Below are positions 33,639-42,842 of a DNA stretch of 64,000 bases, one piece after another (position 1 is the first letter of the stretch; each line of letters starts with the position of its first letter). The stretch spans positions 1,054,001-1,118,000 of the forward strand of contig NZ_CP098480.1 in NCBI RefSeq assembly GCF_023702715.1. Direction: 5' to 3'. This DNA comes from Acinetobacter sp. C32I. Its GTDB lineage: Bacteria > Pseudomonadota > Gammaproteobacteria > Pseudomonadales > Moraxellaceae. The position numbers and the translations under genes were made by a program. The notes beneath the pieces are model-generated. The model was not told where the DNA came from and did no database searches. It was given only the letters and a program-made list of their open reading frames with translations.

Positions 33639-33783
33639 ACAGCAGGAACTATAGCCATTATCAAAGGTGTAAGCCGTTGAAATTCTCTTAGGGATTGTTC
33701 CTCAATGGTTACACCTTACTGTTGTATTATTTGAGATAGACTGGCCAATCTATACGCCAGAATAATCATTTCTATTTAAGCTA

Positions 33784-33999
33784 TTAATCAGACTTCTGAG
33801 TACAAACCGTAACACTGGTAAATACATACTTATCTGGTCGATCGATCTCAGACACATCAGTAAAATTCAGGTAAATATCACGAATATTTACCCCTGTTTC
33901 AATCTCAAACTTATTGACTAACTCTGCAATCTGATGGGTTAAAGCCTTTTCTAATTCTTCCTTTCGCGAACAACATTCGGCAATTGATACCTTTAACAT
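33784..33999 (-). CDS. Hypothetical small phage protein
   Basis: A 71-residue protein, MLKVSIAECCSRKEELEKAL, with a helical first half and a beta second half (YVFTSVTVCTQKSD). AGAGG lies upstream. It follows the MuF-like gene with a gap of 20 bases and is probably in the head operon. Not recognised. Confidence 0.55.
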   Translation of the reverse strand: MLKVSIAECCSRKEELEKALTHQIAELVNKFEIETGVNIRDIYLNFTDVSEIDRPDKYVFTSVTVCTQKSD

Positions 34000-34019
34000 A
34001 GTAAGTACCTCTACATTTG

Positions 34020-35126
34020 TTAAATTCCAAGCTCTTTAAATTTTAGCTCATCTAGCTTTCTAAGATGTTCTAGTGTGTAAAGCTGCCCTTCTGGGTCAAA
34101 GAACTTATCAAAATCTAACTTCCCCTCTTTATAGAGCTTATACCGTTTAGGCCCTAACCACTCTTTTTGAAAGAAATCATCTGTTTTCTTAAAGAACACT
34201 TTGAAAGTTGTGTTTGCATCTATCTGACCAATCAAGTGATCACGCTCATCTTTAGGTATGTCTTTAACTTTACGTTCATCCATCACGAATGGACGTTGGC
34301 CAATCAGCAAACCATCTTTATCGACGGGTACTAAAATACTCCGGCAATTTGGATGCAACGGCGGTACACGCTTTGCAGGATCATTGATTGCCCATACCGT
34401 ACCATCTAGATACGCACAAAGTTTTGATGTTCTCCCATCCAAGGTAGCAACCAGTTTCACATATTCAAAACCGAGCTGATTAAAACTATCTTGGTAAGCT
34501 TGATTCGCTACATGGCTGCGTAGCGTTCTCACAGTGCGATCGATGTCAGACTTACTGGTATTTAGAATGCCATCCTCATAATTTTGGCGTTTGGTACCAC
34601 GAATGCGCTGAATGATTTCCTGATTGGTCTTGCCGCTGCTGAGCCCTTCTCGAATCGCATACTCGACCTTTTGCCGAGCACTTTCAGCTATCTTAGACAG
34701 TAGATCATCTACCAAAGCCCCACCAATTAACGGCGTTTTCTTGGCTGAAGAATAAAGCTTATTTCCGTTTGGCTTTTTGATCTTGCCGCCGTAAAGCTTA
34801 GATATATAAATTGCCTCATATACCGCTAAAGCTGTTGCTGATACGGCGAATACCTCAGGAATAGAAGTACTTAAACTGGCAAACCACTTTGCAATGAGAT
34901 CTCGAATCTCTTTAAGGTTAGTTGTGGTATATAGCCCCCCAGCTAATGCCACCTTCTCAGCGTCACTTAACTCTTCTAGCAAATCCCGAAGCTTTGAAAG
35001 CATCACATCTGATTCTGAATTAAATAACCTGGTTAATTCATTCACCGATTGAGATGATGCCCGATATAAATAAGCCTGATGCTGGGTGAGTATCTCAATC
35101 AGATTTTTGTGATCATTTGAAGCCAT
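34020..35126 (-). CDS. MuF-like minor head protein
   Basis: A 368-residue protein. Near residues 220-270 it has LVATLDGRTSKLCAYLDGTV and RVPPLHPNCRSILVPV, the diagnostic motif of phage Mu F/SPP1 gp7 head morphogenesis proteins. AAGGAGG lies upstream. Directly after the portal gene. It probably enters the prohead and assists DNA packaging or ejection. Confidence 0.88.
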   Translation of the reverse strand: MASNDHKNLIEILTQHQAYLYRASSQSVNELTRLFNSESDVMLSKLRDLLEELSDAEKVALAGGLYTTTNLKEIRDLIAKWFASLSTSIPEVFAVSATALAVYEAIYISKLYGGKIKKPNGNKLYSSAKKTPLIGGALVDDLLSKIAESARQKVEYAIREGLSSGKTNQEIIQRIRGTKRQNYEDGILNTSKSDIDRTVRTLRSHVANQAYQDSFNQLGFEYVKLVATLDGRTSKLCAYLDGTVWAINDPAKRVPPLHPNCRSILVPVDKDGLLIGQRPFVMDERKVKDIPKDERDHLIGQIDANTTFKVFFKKTDDFFQKEWLGPKRYKLYKEGKLDFDKFFDPEGQLYTLEHLRKLDELKFKELGI

Positions 35127-35135
35127 TTAGCCTCC

Positions 35136-36476
35136 TTACAACGGCAGACTGTTTCGCTCATCCTCAACGCGGTCAAGTTCCTCTTCATATTCATGCGTTG
35201 GAAGCTTGCCTGTCGCGATATATCCCCAATAGGTTTTAAATGAGTTTTTGCCTGCAAGTGCACCTTCATAAAGTTGCTTAGCCAGATTGATATCGTATTG
35301 CTGGACAATAAATTCTGGTTCAACCGTAAAAGCATATTTAGATGGATCTAGCTTGAGCCACTGAGCCGCATATTTAATGGCTTGTTCAATGGCTTCAGCA
35401 GCACACATCACGATGCTGTGTAAACTGGCATGCTGATCATCCTGTCTTGCACGGCGGGCTTCACCTGATTCTTGGCTATTGGTATCTATGACCTTAGCCC
35501 CTGCTTCCAATGCTGCATTCTTTTGGGCGTCCATTTCCTTTTTGGTCATATCAATTCCATCACCTGAGATCTCCAAGTAACCACAAGTCGACTCCTTAGG
35601 TAAATCCCAAACAGCCATTACGCCAGTTACACTGATATCCGAATCATCATCCAAACCACTGATCCATGGTTGTGGATGAGCTGTATGGTGCAATGACTGG
35701 AAATAATCTGCACTCAACTGGTAATACTTCAGTGCAGCTTTAGCCATTGTCAGCAATGGTACCGAACCCACATCAGGTGAATTGTCTGTGGTACCGCAGA
35801 ATACAAACGGCGTAAAAGAAAGTTGATTACCCCCCAAATCAGGCGTTTTATCTTCTGGTATTGCTCCATCAAATAACCGAACCGTTAAAGCGCCGTCTTG
35901 CATGGACAAAACACGGTGCACAGTTTTGGTTTCATGGCCAAACTCATCATTACTGTTATCAAACTGCTCCTCGAGCACCAGAAGCTTGAGATCTTTACGG
36001 CCGCCAATGCTGTTTTCTTTCCAGTTGATAATCGATAAAGCATCGTACAAAGCAAAGTATGGGACACCATCTGCATCTACATCGACCAATAAGCCACAGC
36101 GCCCGTATTCAAGCAGTTCTAGGGAAATCCGAATAAAAAGTTGTTTAAGTCCAAATCCATCATTAGTAGCGTTATTAATCAAACCAGTGAGAAGATTGCT
36201 TTCTATCACAATGTCAGGCTCAAGCTTTGATACCAAGCCAATCATCGTTCGTAATGAGTCTTGAACCCATAACGGATACTGAGCGCGGTTCACATAAGCT
36301 TTATAGATCTCACCTGCAGTATCGCCCTGCTTCTCGGCTTCGATCATGCCTGCGGACTTGGAAAGGTATTTCGTGGTGGCTTGCTTAATCTCTTCCTCAC
36401 CAGCAACAGCATCACGCATCATCTGCCAGCTTTTTTGTGCAGCAATATACTGCGGATGTTTATCAGTCACTGCCAT
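35136..36476 (-). CDS. Portal protein, DUF4055 family
   Basis: A 446-residue protein with DSLRTMIGLVSKLEPDI and RISLELLEYGRCGLLVDVDA, typical of DUF4055 portals. It sits between terminase large subunit and MuF-like head protein. No clear ribosome binding site precedes ATG; a terminator hairpin (36487-36510) lies 11 bases upstream, so expression may depend on structure or read-through. Confidence 0.85.
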   Translation of the reverse strand: MAVTDKHPQYIAAQKSWQMMRDAVAGEEEIKQATTKYLSKSAGMIEAEKQGDTAGEIYKAYVNRAQYPLWVQDSLRTMIGLVSKLEPDIVIESNLLTGLINNATNDGFGLKQLFIRISLELLEYGRCGLLVDVDADGVPYFALYDALSIINWKENSIGGRKDLKLLVLEEQFDNSNDEFGHETKTVHRVLSMQDGALTVRLFDGAIPEDKTPDLGGNQLSFTPFVFCGTTDNSPDVGSVPLLTMAKAALKYYQLSADYFQSLHHTAHPQPWISGLDDDSDISVTGVMAVWDLPKESTCGYLEISGDGIDMTKKEMDAQKNAALEAGAKVIDTNSQESGEARRARQDDQHASLHSIVMCAAEAIEQAIKYAAQWLKLDPSKYAFTVEPEFIVQQYDINLAKQLYEGALAGKNSFKTYWGYIATGKLPTHEYEEELDRVEDERNSLPL

Positions 36477-36486
36477 AAAAACACCA

Positions 36487-36510
36487 TAAAAAAAGCACCT
36501 GTAAAGGTGC
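36487..36510 (-). terminator. Hairpin between terminase and portal genes
   Basis: Minus strand GCACCT-ttac-AGGTGC followed by seven Ts. Confidence 0.65.
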
Positions 36511-36515
36511 GTTGG

Positions 36516-37832
36516 TTAAGCCATTCCTCGGATCCTGCGCATTCCTGCTGACTTTTTGTCGATCGGGAATAAGTATGCGATTGGATAAGTACCTGCATCA
36601 TTCATATGGTCAAAGCCTGACTTCTTATCAGGTTGCCCATAATCATCATAGATCTGACGTTCTAGGCATTTAGCGAAGTGTGGGCACTTGATTACGTTTA
36701 CGAATAAGCGACGCTCAGACAAGGTATTGCAGAGCATTCCATTCATTGAATTGATTCGATCCTTCACAGCAGGGTTTCTGCTGTTGACATGAACCTTAAA
36801 GCCAGCCTTTCTGAGTAATGCCAGATCCGTTTCACTGGCATTGCTAGACTTACGGTTTTCACCTGAAGCATCGGGATAGATAGCGATCTCATGATCAGGA
36901 TAGCGTTCCTGTATTGCCTCAATCATTGCTGGGGTATCAAACAGATTCACAAACTCATCAACCGCATGCATCTGCTCACCACGGCGAACATAGACAACAG
37001 CTGCCATCTTAGTGACGTTAAAGTCCATCCCGATGTGGAGTACATCATTTAGCTTAACCGTCTCATTTGATGCGCTTAGTGTTCGATTAAAACAATAGAA
37101 GATAACACCCTGATAACTTTCAAAGCTTGCCTCGTATTCTTGGCTGAACGTCTTAGGATCCATCTTGCGTTTAGCAACAATGATTTCAGATTCAGGAATA
37201 TTGCCACCTTGAAGTGAGGTATATGAAAAGCTTCTACAATCTGGTTCATGTCCAGGCTGACCATCCATGAATGTGTCATAGCAATGATTAAAACCTTTCG
37301 GCGTCCCGATCCTTAATATATGCCCTCCGACACGTTGTTCGCCGTTGATCATATATTTACAAGTTGAGAGCATTGGTCGAAGCACTTCTTCCCATGCCGC
37401 CCATTTACAGTCGGCCCATTCATCAATAATTAAGAAGAATAAGCCAGATCCACGAAGGTCATCATAGTTGTCCAGACCTACCACACGGATAACATGCCCA
37501 CTTCTTAAAGTAATTGAACACTCGGTTTCATTTGGCTTGCCTGCTCGCCATGATGCAGGAATTGCCTGTTTTAATCTTTTCCAGAAAACTCGTTTGGCCT
37601 GCTTGAATGTAGGTGCTGCATACCAGATCTCATCTTCAACTGATACTTTCCATTGTGCTGCCAGTCTGGCAGCTCTACGCATCTCTGCTTTGGCCAAGAA
37701 TGTTTTACCAAAACGGCGACCACATACTGCATCACGAAACCGCGCTTCTTTTTGCCAGCCCCATAAATAGATATTGGCTTGCTTTGGCGTTAATTGAACT
37801 GAACCTTCAGGGGGATTAAAGAATTGGCTCAT
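36516..37832 (-). CDS. Terminase large subunit
   Basis: Start at 37832 (MSQFFNPPEGSVQLTPKQ) with AGGAG upstream; 438 residues. Walker A is CGRRFGKT (about residues 37-44), Walker B is FFLIIDE (about 132-138), and GMDFNVTK (Asp270) starts the nuclease domain. It cuts and pumps DNA into the prohead. Its start overlaps the small subunit gene by 17 bases. Confidence 0.92.
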   Translation of the reverse strand: MSQFFNPPEGSVQLTPKQANIYLWGWQKEARFRDAVCGRRFGKTFLAKAEMRRAARLAAQWKVSVEDEIWYAAPTFKQAKRVFWKRLKQAIPASWRAGKPNETECSITLRSGHVIRVVGLDNYDDLRGSGLFFLIIDEWADCKWAAWEEVLRPMLSTCKYMINGEQRVGGHILRIGTPKGFNHCYDTFMDGQPGHEPDCRSFSYTSLQGGNIPESEIIVAKRKMDPKTFSQEYEASFESYQGVIFYCFNRTLSASNETVKLNDVLHIGMDFNVTKMAAVVYVRRGEQMHAVDEFVNLFDTPAMIEAIQERYPDHEIAIYPDASGENRKSSNASETDLALLRKAGFKVHVNSRNPAVKDRINSMNGMLCNTLSERRLFVNVIKCPHFAKCLERQIYDDYGQPDKKSGFDHMNDAGTYPIAYLFPIDKKSAGMRRIRGMA

Positions 37833-38391
37833 CTGGTATCTCCTCATCAGGATTCAGAACAATTTTGTAATCCTCATCAGGAGGTCGATGTTCTGGAGGA
37901 TTCACTTCACGCTGCAGCTTTTGCAGTTCTAACTTCTTAATCTCGAGTTCTACATCGGCTTTGGTTTGAGCTTTTTCATTGTCGTTTGCGCCAGTTACCT
38001 CCTGACGATTGGTAAACAACCCACCCATTTCTTTTGCTGCTTGTTCCGCCCATTTAGGGGTTAATACAGGGTTATCGGGGAATTTCTCTACAAGTTGTTG
38101 TAATAGCTGTAGACGGTAACGTTTATTGGCTATCGGGATTGCTTCAAGTTCATCATTGGCCAAACGGCGATATTCAAAAAACTTATCTCGTAATTCCTGG
38201 CTTAGGTCTTGCCCTGTTCTTTTGGTGGGATCGTAGGCTTCACACTGTTGAGGGCTAACCTCAATATTGAAAATATCTTTAACTGATTTGGATGTTTGGG
38301 TAGGAGTTTCAAACTCGGCAAGCATCCTCACGATGAACAGTTTCACCTTTTTGGTAATACGTGCCATTTCAACCATTCCATCCAAGTACAT
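37816..38391 (-). CDS. Terminase small subunit
   Basis: A 191-residue helical protein immediately before the large subunit. MARITKKVKLFIVRMLAEFE and a following SVKDIFNIEVSPQQCEAY segment resemble a DNA-binding N-terminus; the end is acidic (LNPDEEIPDEPIL). Three close in-frame ATGs (38391, 38376, 38367) cannot be separated by ribosome binding site. Confidence 0.8.
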   Translation of the reverse strand: MYLDGMVEMARITKKVKLFIVRMLAEFETPTQTSKSVKDIFNIEVSPQQCEAYDPTKRTGQDLSQELRDKFFEYRRLANDELEAIPIANKRYRLQLLQQLVEKFPDNPVLTPKWAEQAAKEMGGLFTNRQEVTGANDNEKAQTKADVELEIKKLELQKLQREVNPPEHRPPDEDYKIVLNPDEEIPDEPIL

Positions 38392-38415
38392 CCAAGAAGA
38401 ATGGCAAAAAAAAAT

Positions 38416-39060
38416 TTAAACCACTCTTAGAAAGCAAGTTCCACAGGTATGATAGACATCAGCCTTAGCTACTGTTGGCTGTTGATTTGCAGCATTCACC
38501 ATTTCTTGTACTTCCTTATTAGCGCCATAACGGCGAACTACTCCCGTGAATTCTTCAACATCATGCCCTTGAATCGACAGCTTAGGCTTACCCGTTTCAC
38601 GGTTATAGGATGGGATACCCCATTCATCTTTCTTATGGGCGATATGGTAAAGCTCATGTTCGATAAGGGCACAAAAATCAACATCGTTTGCTTGCTGGGC
38701 ATAGGTCGCATCTATCGTAATTAAGTAATCAGGCAAATCATTGAACCACTGATAAAACTGCTCTTCCTGCCGTTCTTTCTTCCATCCACCCGCATTAATC
38801 ATAATCTTTTCAGTTTGGCCAACCACAAAACGACCTTGTTTCTGAAACCCACCTTTAGCCCACATCACGGCGATCTGTGGATAGTAGAACGCCCCAAGAT
38901 GTGAGTGATCAGGGTTAAAAAGCTTATGTTCAGGATTCAGAAAAATAGTCTTGATCCATCGCCATAATTCAGGTGCTGGTGCAAAGTTTGGTGTATCTAG
39001 GGCAAAGATCCATTCTGGTGGATATGGTCTTTGATGAATTACAAATCCGACTTCGTTCAT
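38416..39060 (-). CDS. Putative phage metallopeptidase
   Basis: A 214-residue protein with HELYH at about residues 135-139 (ALIEHELYHIAHKKDEWG), the HExxH zinc motif, followed by GHDVEEFTGVVRRYG. This matches the phage metallopeptidase domain family often found beside terminase genes. Substrate unknown. Confidence 0.8.
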   Translation of the reverse strand: MNEVGFVIHQRPYPPEWIFALDTPNFAPAPELWRWIKTIFLNPEHKLFNPDHSHLGAFYYPQIAVMWAKGGFQKQGRFVVGQTEKIMINAGGWKKERQEEQFYQWFNDLPDYLITIDATYAQQANDVDFCALIEHELYHIAHKKDEWGIPSYNRETGKPKLSIQGHDVEEFTGVVRRYGANKEVQEMVNAANQQPTVAKADVYHTCGTCFLRVV

Positions 39061-39074
39061 AAATTTTACCCATT

Positions 39075-39095
39075 AAAAAACCCTCTGAAGAGGGC
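39075..39095 (-). terminator. Terminator
   Basis: Minus strand CCCT-cttc-AGAGGG then six Ts, after the DUF6988-like gene. Confidence 0.6.
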
Positions 39096-39793
39096 TATTT
39101 TCCTTCAAAGTAACTGTCTACTCTTTGTCTTTTCTCATCATTAACATCTTGGTCCATGTAGAAACAGTGCCGATACTTTTGAATTAAATTTCCAATATAT
39201 TTTTGTTTATCAGGCAGTGTCATTGTAAACAACAGCTGAGCTGCAATTGTTACTAAGTTGTTTGACTGCCTCAAAACATCCATCAAAATTTCAATATCAA
39301 ATCCTAACAAATCTCTTGTAAAGGATTGCTTCCCAGTATGTACAAATGAGTTCAATTGTTTTAGGTGGTACTTTTTGAACATCTTAAAATGTTCTACAAC
39401 ATCTCTAGCTGGCAAATTTGCAGCATCAAGCAAATTAATCATATCAGTTGCAGTTGGGTATTTTTCTTTTTCAAACTGTTCTTCCATAGTGTAACCAAAG
39501 CTTAAAGAGGTTATCTTATCTCCCTCAGCAACAAACATAATCCAAAATGCTCTTAAAACCGCTTCAAATTGAACCCTAAATAAGACCATGGCAGGTATAG
39601 GCAAATCATTATTTAAGAGCTTATTAATGCCTTTTGCATGCTCATATGAAATAAAAATGCTTTGTTTTGCTAAATCAAGCCTTACCCCAATGTCCATAAA
39701 ATGACTTTTCGAAATCTCCCTTTCTAACTCACTCAACATTGCTAAAGACAAATCAAATATGTGCTTAGGTTCTTTTATTTTCACAATATCCAT
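39095..39793 (-). CDS. DUF6988-like helical protein
   Basis: A 232-residue all-helical protein; PAMVLFRVQFEAVLRAFW and QLNSFVHTGKQSFT resemble DUF6988, a HEPN-related group. No membrane segment. First leftward gene after the RNA locus at 39.9-40.1 kb. Function not known; a defence or toxin-related role would be inference. Confidence 0.5.
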   Translation of the reverse strand: MDIVKIKEPKHIFDLSLAMLSELEREISKSHFMDIGVRLDLAKQSIFISYEHAKGINKLLNNDLPIPAMVLFRVQFEAVLRAFWIMFVAEGDKITSLSFGYTMEEQFEKEKYPTATDMINLLDAANLPARDVVEHFKMFKKYHLKQLNSFVHTGKQSFTRDLLGFDIEILMDVLRQSNNLVTIAAQLLFTMTLPDKQKYIGNLIQKYRHCFYMDQDVNDEKRQRVDSYFEGK

Positions 39794-39878
39794 AATCTTA
39801 ATGGCTAATTAAAGTTATTCTACTTATACATCATATGCATACATCAAATCATCAAGTGTTTCTAAGTAGAACCTATCT

Positions 39879-39907
39879 TTTACAAAATGGTGGATACAGC
39901 ATATAAT
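39879..39907 (+). promoter_or_regulatory. Strong sigma-70 promoter of a rightward RNA
   Basis: TTTACA (39879-39884), 17 bp, TATAAT (39902-39907). It points away from all neighbouring genes, which run leftward; predicted RNA start near 39914. Confidence 0.8.
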
Positions 39908-39913
39908 AACAAT

Positions 39914-40092
39914 GCAGGAGCAAGGACTTCCCGATGGCTGTATTATTACTTCACAGGGTTCGTGCCGTTGGGTCAGCTATGATGCTGGTCTGTTTGCGTT
40001 AAGGTAACACCCTAGCAGACCTAAAGAACGAAGGACGCCACCCCTAATTTATTAGGATTAAAAGATGAGGCGGTAACAGTTGCATCTTTTTT
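39914..40092 (+). ncRNA. Putative structured non-coding RNA, about 180 nt
   Basis: No reading frame or ribosome binding site of note. Hairpins visible: CTGT/ACAG near 39938-39958, CAGC-tatgat-GCTG near 39979-39992, GGTCTG/CAGACC enclosing GTTA-agg-TAAC (about 39991-40021), CCTAA-ttta-TTAGG (about 40043-40056). TTCGT (about 39960) can also pair with ACGAA (about 40028), closing a multi-stem domain. A promoter precedes and terminators follow. It lies upstream of the terminase genes; a regulatory, packaging-related or decoy RNA are all possible. Confidence 0.6.
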
Positions 40093-40121
40093 GAGAAAGC
40101 CCGTGAGGGCTTTTATTTTTT
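40060..40121 (+). terminator. Two tandem rightward terminators
   Basis: AAAGATG and CATCTTT pair (40061-40090) followed by Ts to 40092; then AAAGCCC-gtga-GGGCTTT with TTTATTTTTT (40096-40121). Confidence 0.8.
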
Positions 40122-40130
40122 GTTGGTAAT

Positions 40131-40152
40131 AAAAAACCACCCGAAGGTGGCT
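40131..40152 (-). terminator. Leftward terminator of the 99-residue gene
   Basis: Minus strand CCACC-ttcg-GGTGG then six Ts. Confidence 0.7.
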
Positions 40153-40171
40153 TTAATAAATTTTAGCAATA

Positions 40172-40471
40172 TCAGTAGAATCTAGAAATAATTCTTGAAT
40201 AACGTTCATTAGCTAAAGATAGACCAATACAAAGCACCGTAACAGGCACAATGACCAATCCATATTTCAACACATCAATGTTGTTTTCAACTAAACCCTT
40301 AAATGGGAAAGTTGTCAGAATTTGAGTATTAGCAATTCCATTTATAATTGACACATAAACAAATGGTGAAAACACTGTAAAACAGATAGTTAGCAATACA
40401 ATAAACAATACACTTGGAAACTGATGCAATATCTCTTCAATATGATCAATCTTATCTCTCAAACTGCCCAT
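40172..40471 (-). CDS. Small two-helix membrane protein
   Basis: A 99-residue protein with hydrophobic segments at about residues 17-45 (LFIVLLTICFTVFSPFVYVS) and 70-87 (YGLVIVPVTVLCIGLSLA). Ribosome binding site AAAAGGG. Own terminator, so an autonomous moron. Not recognised. Confidence 0.55.
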   Translation of the reverse strand: MGSLRDKIDHIEEILHQFPSVLFIVLLTICFTVFSPFVYVSIINGIANTQILTTFPFKGLVENNIDVLKYGLVIVPVTVLCIGLSLANERYSRIISRFY

Positions 40472-40649
40472 GAAAACACCCTTTTATTATTTGATATTTT
40501 TATAGCATGAATTTCAATCAAAAAAAATAGTTCAAAAAATCATCCTGTTTTTAACTTAGATGAGGTGATCAGATAGGAATGCCCAACTCAAAATCACTTC
40601 TCTAAATTAACGACATAAGAAAGCCCCACCGAAGCAGGGCATAAAAGAA

Positions 40650-40668
40650 AACCTCCCGAAGGAGGTGT
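40650..40668 (-). terminator. Terminator after lipoprotein gene
   Basis: ACCTCC-cgaa-GGAGGT, T-rich on the minus strand; a second hairpin AAGCCC/GGGC lies at 40620-40640. Confidence 0.6.
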
Positions 40669-40669
40669 A

Positions 40670-41110
40670 TTACATTGGGCAACTTTCATCACTTCCGTTA
40701 GCTGCTCTCTCAAGTCTTGGAAAGACTCTTTTCCACATACTTGTTACAGCTACCACATCAACTTTTACGTTTTTTGATTCATTAAGGTTAATTACATCAA
40801 TTCCTAAACTGTATAATTTAGGATCTAATCCAATGTAAACTGAATATTCAATTTTATTCAAAGATTGCATTTTTTCAAATCCCATATCAGGGCCAAGGCG
40901 AACATGATCTAATACAATTTTTGCTTTGTTCTTGGTGTTGTAGCACTTGTTTAAGAATGCATCTATATTTTTTTCAACGCTAGCTATGTCTTTGTTAACA
41001 ATAAACTGATGTTTAGCAGTACCCAAATTTTTTAGTTCATGGGGACTTTTTGGAAAAGTCATACAACCAGTTAATATCATTGTAAAAAATATAATAAAGA
41101 TTGATTTCAT
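40670..41110 (-). CDS. Predicted lipoprotein
   Basis: A 146-residue protein with lipobox LTGC (MKSIFIIFFTMILTGCMT). The mature part has a pair of Cys (NKCYNTKN and ESCPM) and no known domain. Probably a surface-exposed moron product, e.g. affecting envelope or superinfection; inference only. Confidence 0.6.
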   Translation of the reverse strand: MKSIFIIFFTMILTGCMTFPKSPHELKNLGTAKHQFIVNKDIASVEKNIDAFLNKCYNTKNKAKIVLDHVRLGPDMGFEKMQSLNKIEYSVYIGLDPKLYSLGIDVINLNESKNVKVDVVAVTSMWKRVFPRLERAANGSDESCPM

Positions 41111-41359
41111 TTTATTGATAATTGATTAGTTAAAGTTAATAAATAATATAGCACAGGCAACAAAAAAGCCCACCTTTCGATGAGCTTTATATCTAATGAT
41201 CTACTTAGACTTCGACCACTATAACGTAAAAATAGCATTTGCCCTGCGCAGGGTCAAGTTTTTGAAAAATTTACTATAAGTTTTGTTTTGATAGTTTTGA
41301 GATGGTACCCTATCCAATAATCACAAAATCCTTACTTTATTTATTAATAATCCTACTTT

Positions 41360-42487
41360 ATGCCTAACAATATTAATCTTCATTGTATCTATGTCGCAGA
41401 TCCAAGCCTTAACAACTTCCTTACTGGTCTTAACCATGGAATTTGGGGCTTTAAAGAATTAAATAGTAATGCAAAGCAAATTAAAGCTGGGGATTACCTG
41501 ATTTTTGCTCATGCACTATTAGGTCCTGTAAGAAGTCGTTTCTCTGGTCAACTAACACAATATGTTCTCGCTAAAGTAACCAGTGATATGTTTGAAGTTA
41601 CGGCGGAGCAAGACGCAGATAACCCCAAAATATGGGACGATGAGGTTGGTTCTAATATTTATCCTCACCGCTTCTACTTCAATATTCTAGCGGCCTATCC
41701 AACTCTAAAGTCTAAAAACAACGTTTATGAATTAAAGAAAGACTATTTTAATGTTACTGATGATCCTCATGTTGCCAAGATTTATGAAGGTTTCCGCTAC
41801 TCTTCATGTGTCCAAGGTAGAAATGGACTAATTACAAATATTTCAGTGAAATTGCCTGATGAAGCGATTAAAGACAATACTTTAAAAAACTTAGGGACTA
41901 TCTTTAATCTGAAAGATAGTGTGTTACACCGTAATAGTGAAAAGAAAGTCTTTGATAAGTTTCAATCCAGTGCACCTTCACATGCTGTCGATATCAATCC
42001 TGAGAAAGATATTGATGAAGATATTTATGTAATTCAGCAAAGCTCCTCTATAACAGAGACCAACAAAGAAAGGCTTATTCAGTCACGTTTAGGTCAAGGC
42101 CGCTTTAGAAGTGATCTCTTACACAACTTTAAGAGCACGTGCCTTTTAACCGGCATCCGGCATGAATCCTTATTACTCGCGAGTCATATCAAACCTTGGA
42201 GCGAGTGTACGAATGAGGAAAGGATTGATTCTAGAAATGGTTTATTATTGTCTGCCTTGATGGACAAACTCTTTGATCGTTACTTCATCACGTTTGATCC
42301 AGAGTCACTGAGGCTCATCATGTGTGAAGATCCTTTAATTCTTGAAATTATTAACAATCATCAGTTAATAGATTTCGTTATAAAGGTACCTTTCCGAGGT
42401 AAAGATCTAGCTGTTTTCAAAAAGTATATGACTAGTCATTTCGAAAAGTTCAATGAAGTTAATGAGAAAAGATATGGGACAAAGTAA
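41360..42487 (+). CDS. PUA/EVE-like plus HNH nuclease, putative modification-dependent restriction enzyme
   Basis: A 375-residue protein. Residues about 27-110 look like a PUA/EVE-type modified-base reader (GIWGFKELNSNAKQIKAGDY, then a YLIFAHALLG segment). Residues about 258-312 are an HNH_2 domain: CLLTGIRHESLLLASHIKPW, then RNGLLLSALMDKLFD with His276 and Asn293. This reader-plus-HNH layout is known from type IV restriction. It runs rightward, against the phage operons. A possible promoter is TTGATA, 17 bp, TATCCA near 41288-41316. Confidence 0.7.
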   Translation: MPNNINLHCIYVADPSLNNFLTGLNHGIWGFKELNSNAKQIKAGDYLIFAHALLGPVRSRFSGQLTQYVLAKVTSDMFEVTAEQDADNPKIWDDEVGSNIYPHRFYFNILAAYPTLKSKNNVYELKKDYFNVTDDPHVAKIYEGFRYSSCVQGRNGLITNISVKLPDEAIKDNTLKNLGTIFNLKDSVLHRNSEKKVFDKFQSSAPSHAVDINPEKDIDEDIYVIQQSSSITETNKERLIQSRLGQGRFRSDLLHNFKSTCLLTGIRHESLLLASHIKPWSECTNEERIDSRNGLLLSALMDKLFDRYFITFDPESLRLIMCEDPLILEIINNHQLIDFVIKVPFRGKDLAVFKKYMTSHFEKFNEVNEKRYGTK

Positions 42488-42839
42488 TCTTAAACGCGCT
42501 GAAGAGATCCAGAACCTATTAATTTCAAAAGGCTTCACATGGAAGAGCCATGAGCAAGCCAAAGAAAAAGTTCTTGAAGAAATCGATGAACTCTTTGTTG
42601 AGATCAATGCTCCAGAAATCAATCAGGATCGTTTAGAGGATGAGTTTGGAGATTGTTTATTCTCTCTGCTGAATTTGGCATGCCGACTAAATCTGGACTC
42701 TGAAAAGTGTTTAGGCTTAGCTATCTCAAAGTTTGAGAAACGTATTGCCTTTGTTGAAGAACAGGCTCAGCAACATGGCCTTACTATGCAAGACGTAGAT
42801 TTACAGCAGATGTTGCATTGGTGGAAGTTAGCGAAGTAG
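42474..42839 (+). CDS. MazG-like nucleotide pyrophosphohydrolase
   Basis: Start at 42474 (MGQSNLKRAEEIQNLL) is likely, overlapping the nuclease gene by 14 bases; an ATG at 42453 is possible. 121 residues. EEIDELFVEI and EDEFGDCLFSLLNLA give the EExxE and ExxD motifs of MazG NTP pyrophosphohydrolases. It may deplete or sanitise nucleotides; the coupling to the nuclease suggests a joint role. Confidence 0.8.
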   Translation: MGQSNLKRAEEIQNLLISKGFTWKSHEQAKEKVLEEIDELFVEINAPEINQDRLEDEFGDCLFSLLNLACRLNLDSEKCLGLAISKFEKRIAFVEEQAQQHGLTMQDVDLQQMLHWWKLAK

Positions 42840-42842
42840 TTT

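Noticed and set aside
39914..40092. tRNA or tmRNA in the structured RNA
   Set aside because: No cloverleaf, no CCA-adjacent acceptor stem and no tag reading frame.
39800..40100. cos packaging site
   Set aside because: Terminase genes are near, but the clear promoter and terminators favour an RNA gene; no evidence for a cohesive-end cut can be seen.
41242..41253. CCCTGCGCAGGG palindrome as Xer/dif or uptake site
   Set aside because: A single short GC palindrome; no match to dif-type half-sites that I recognise.
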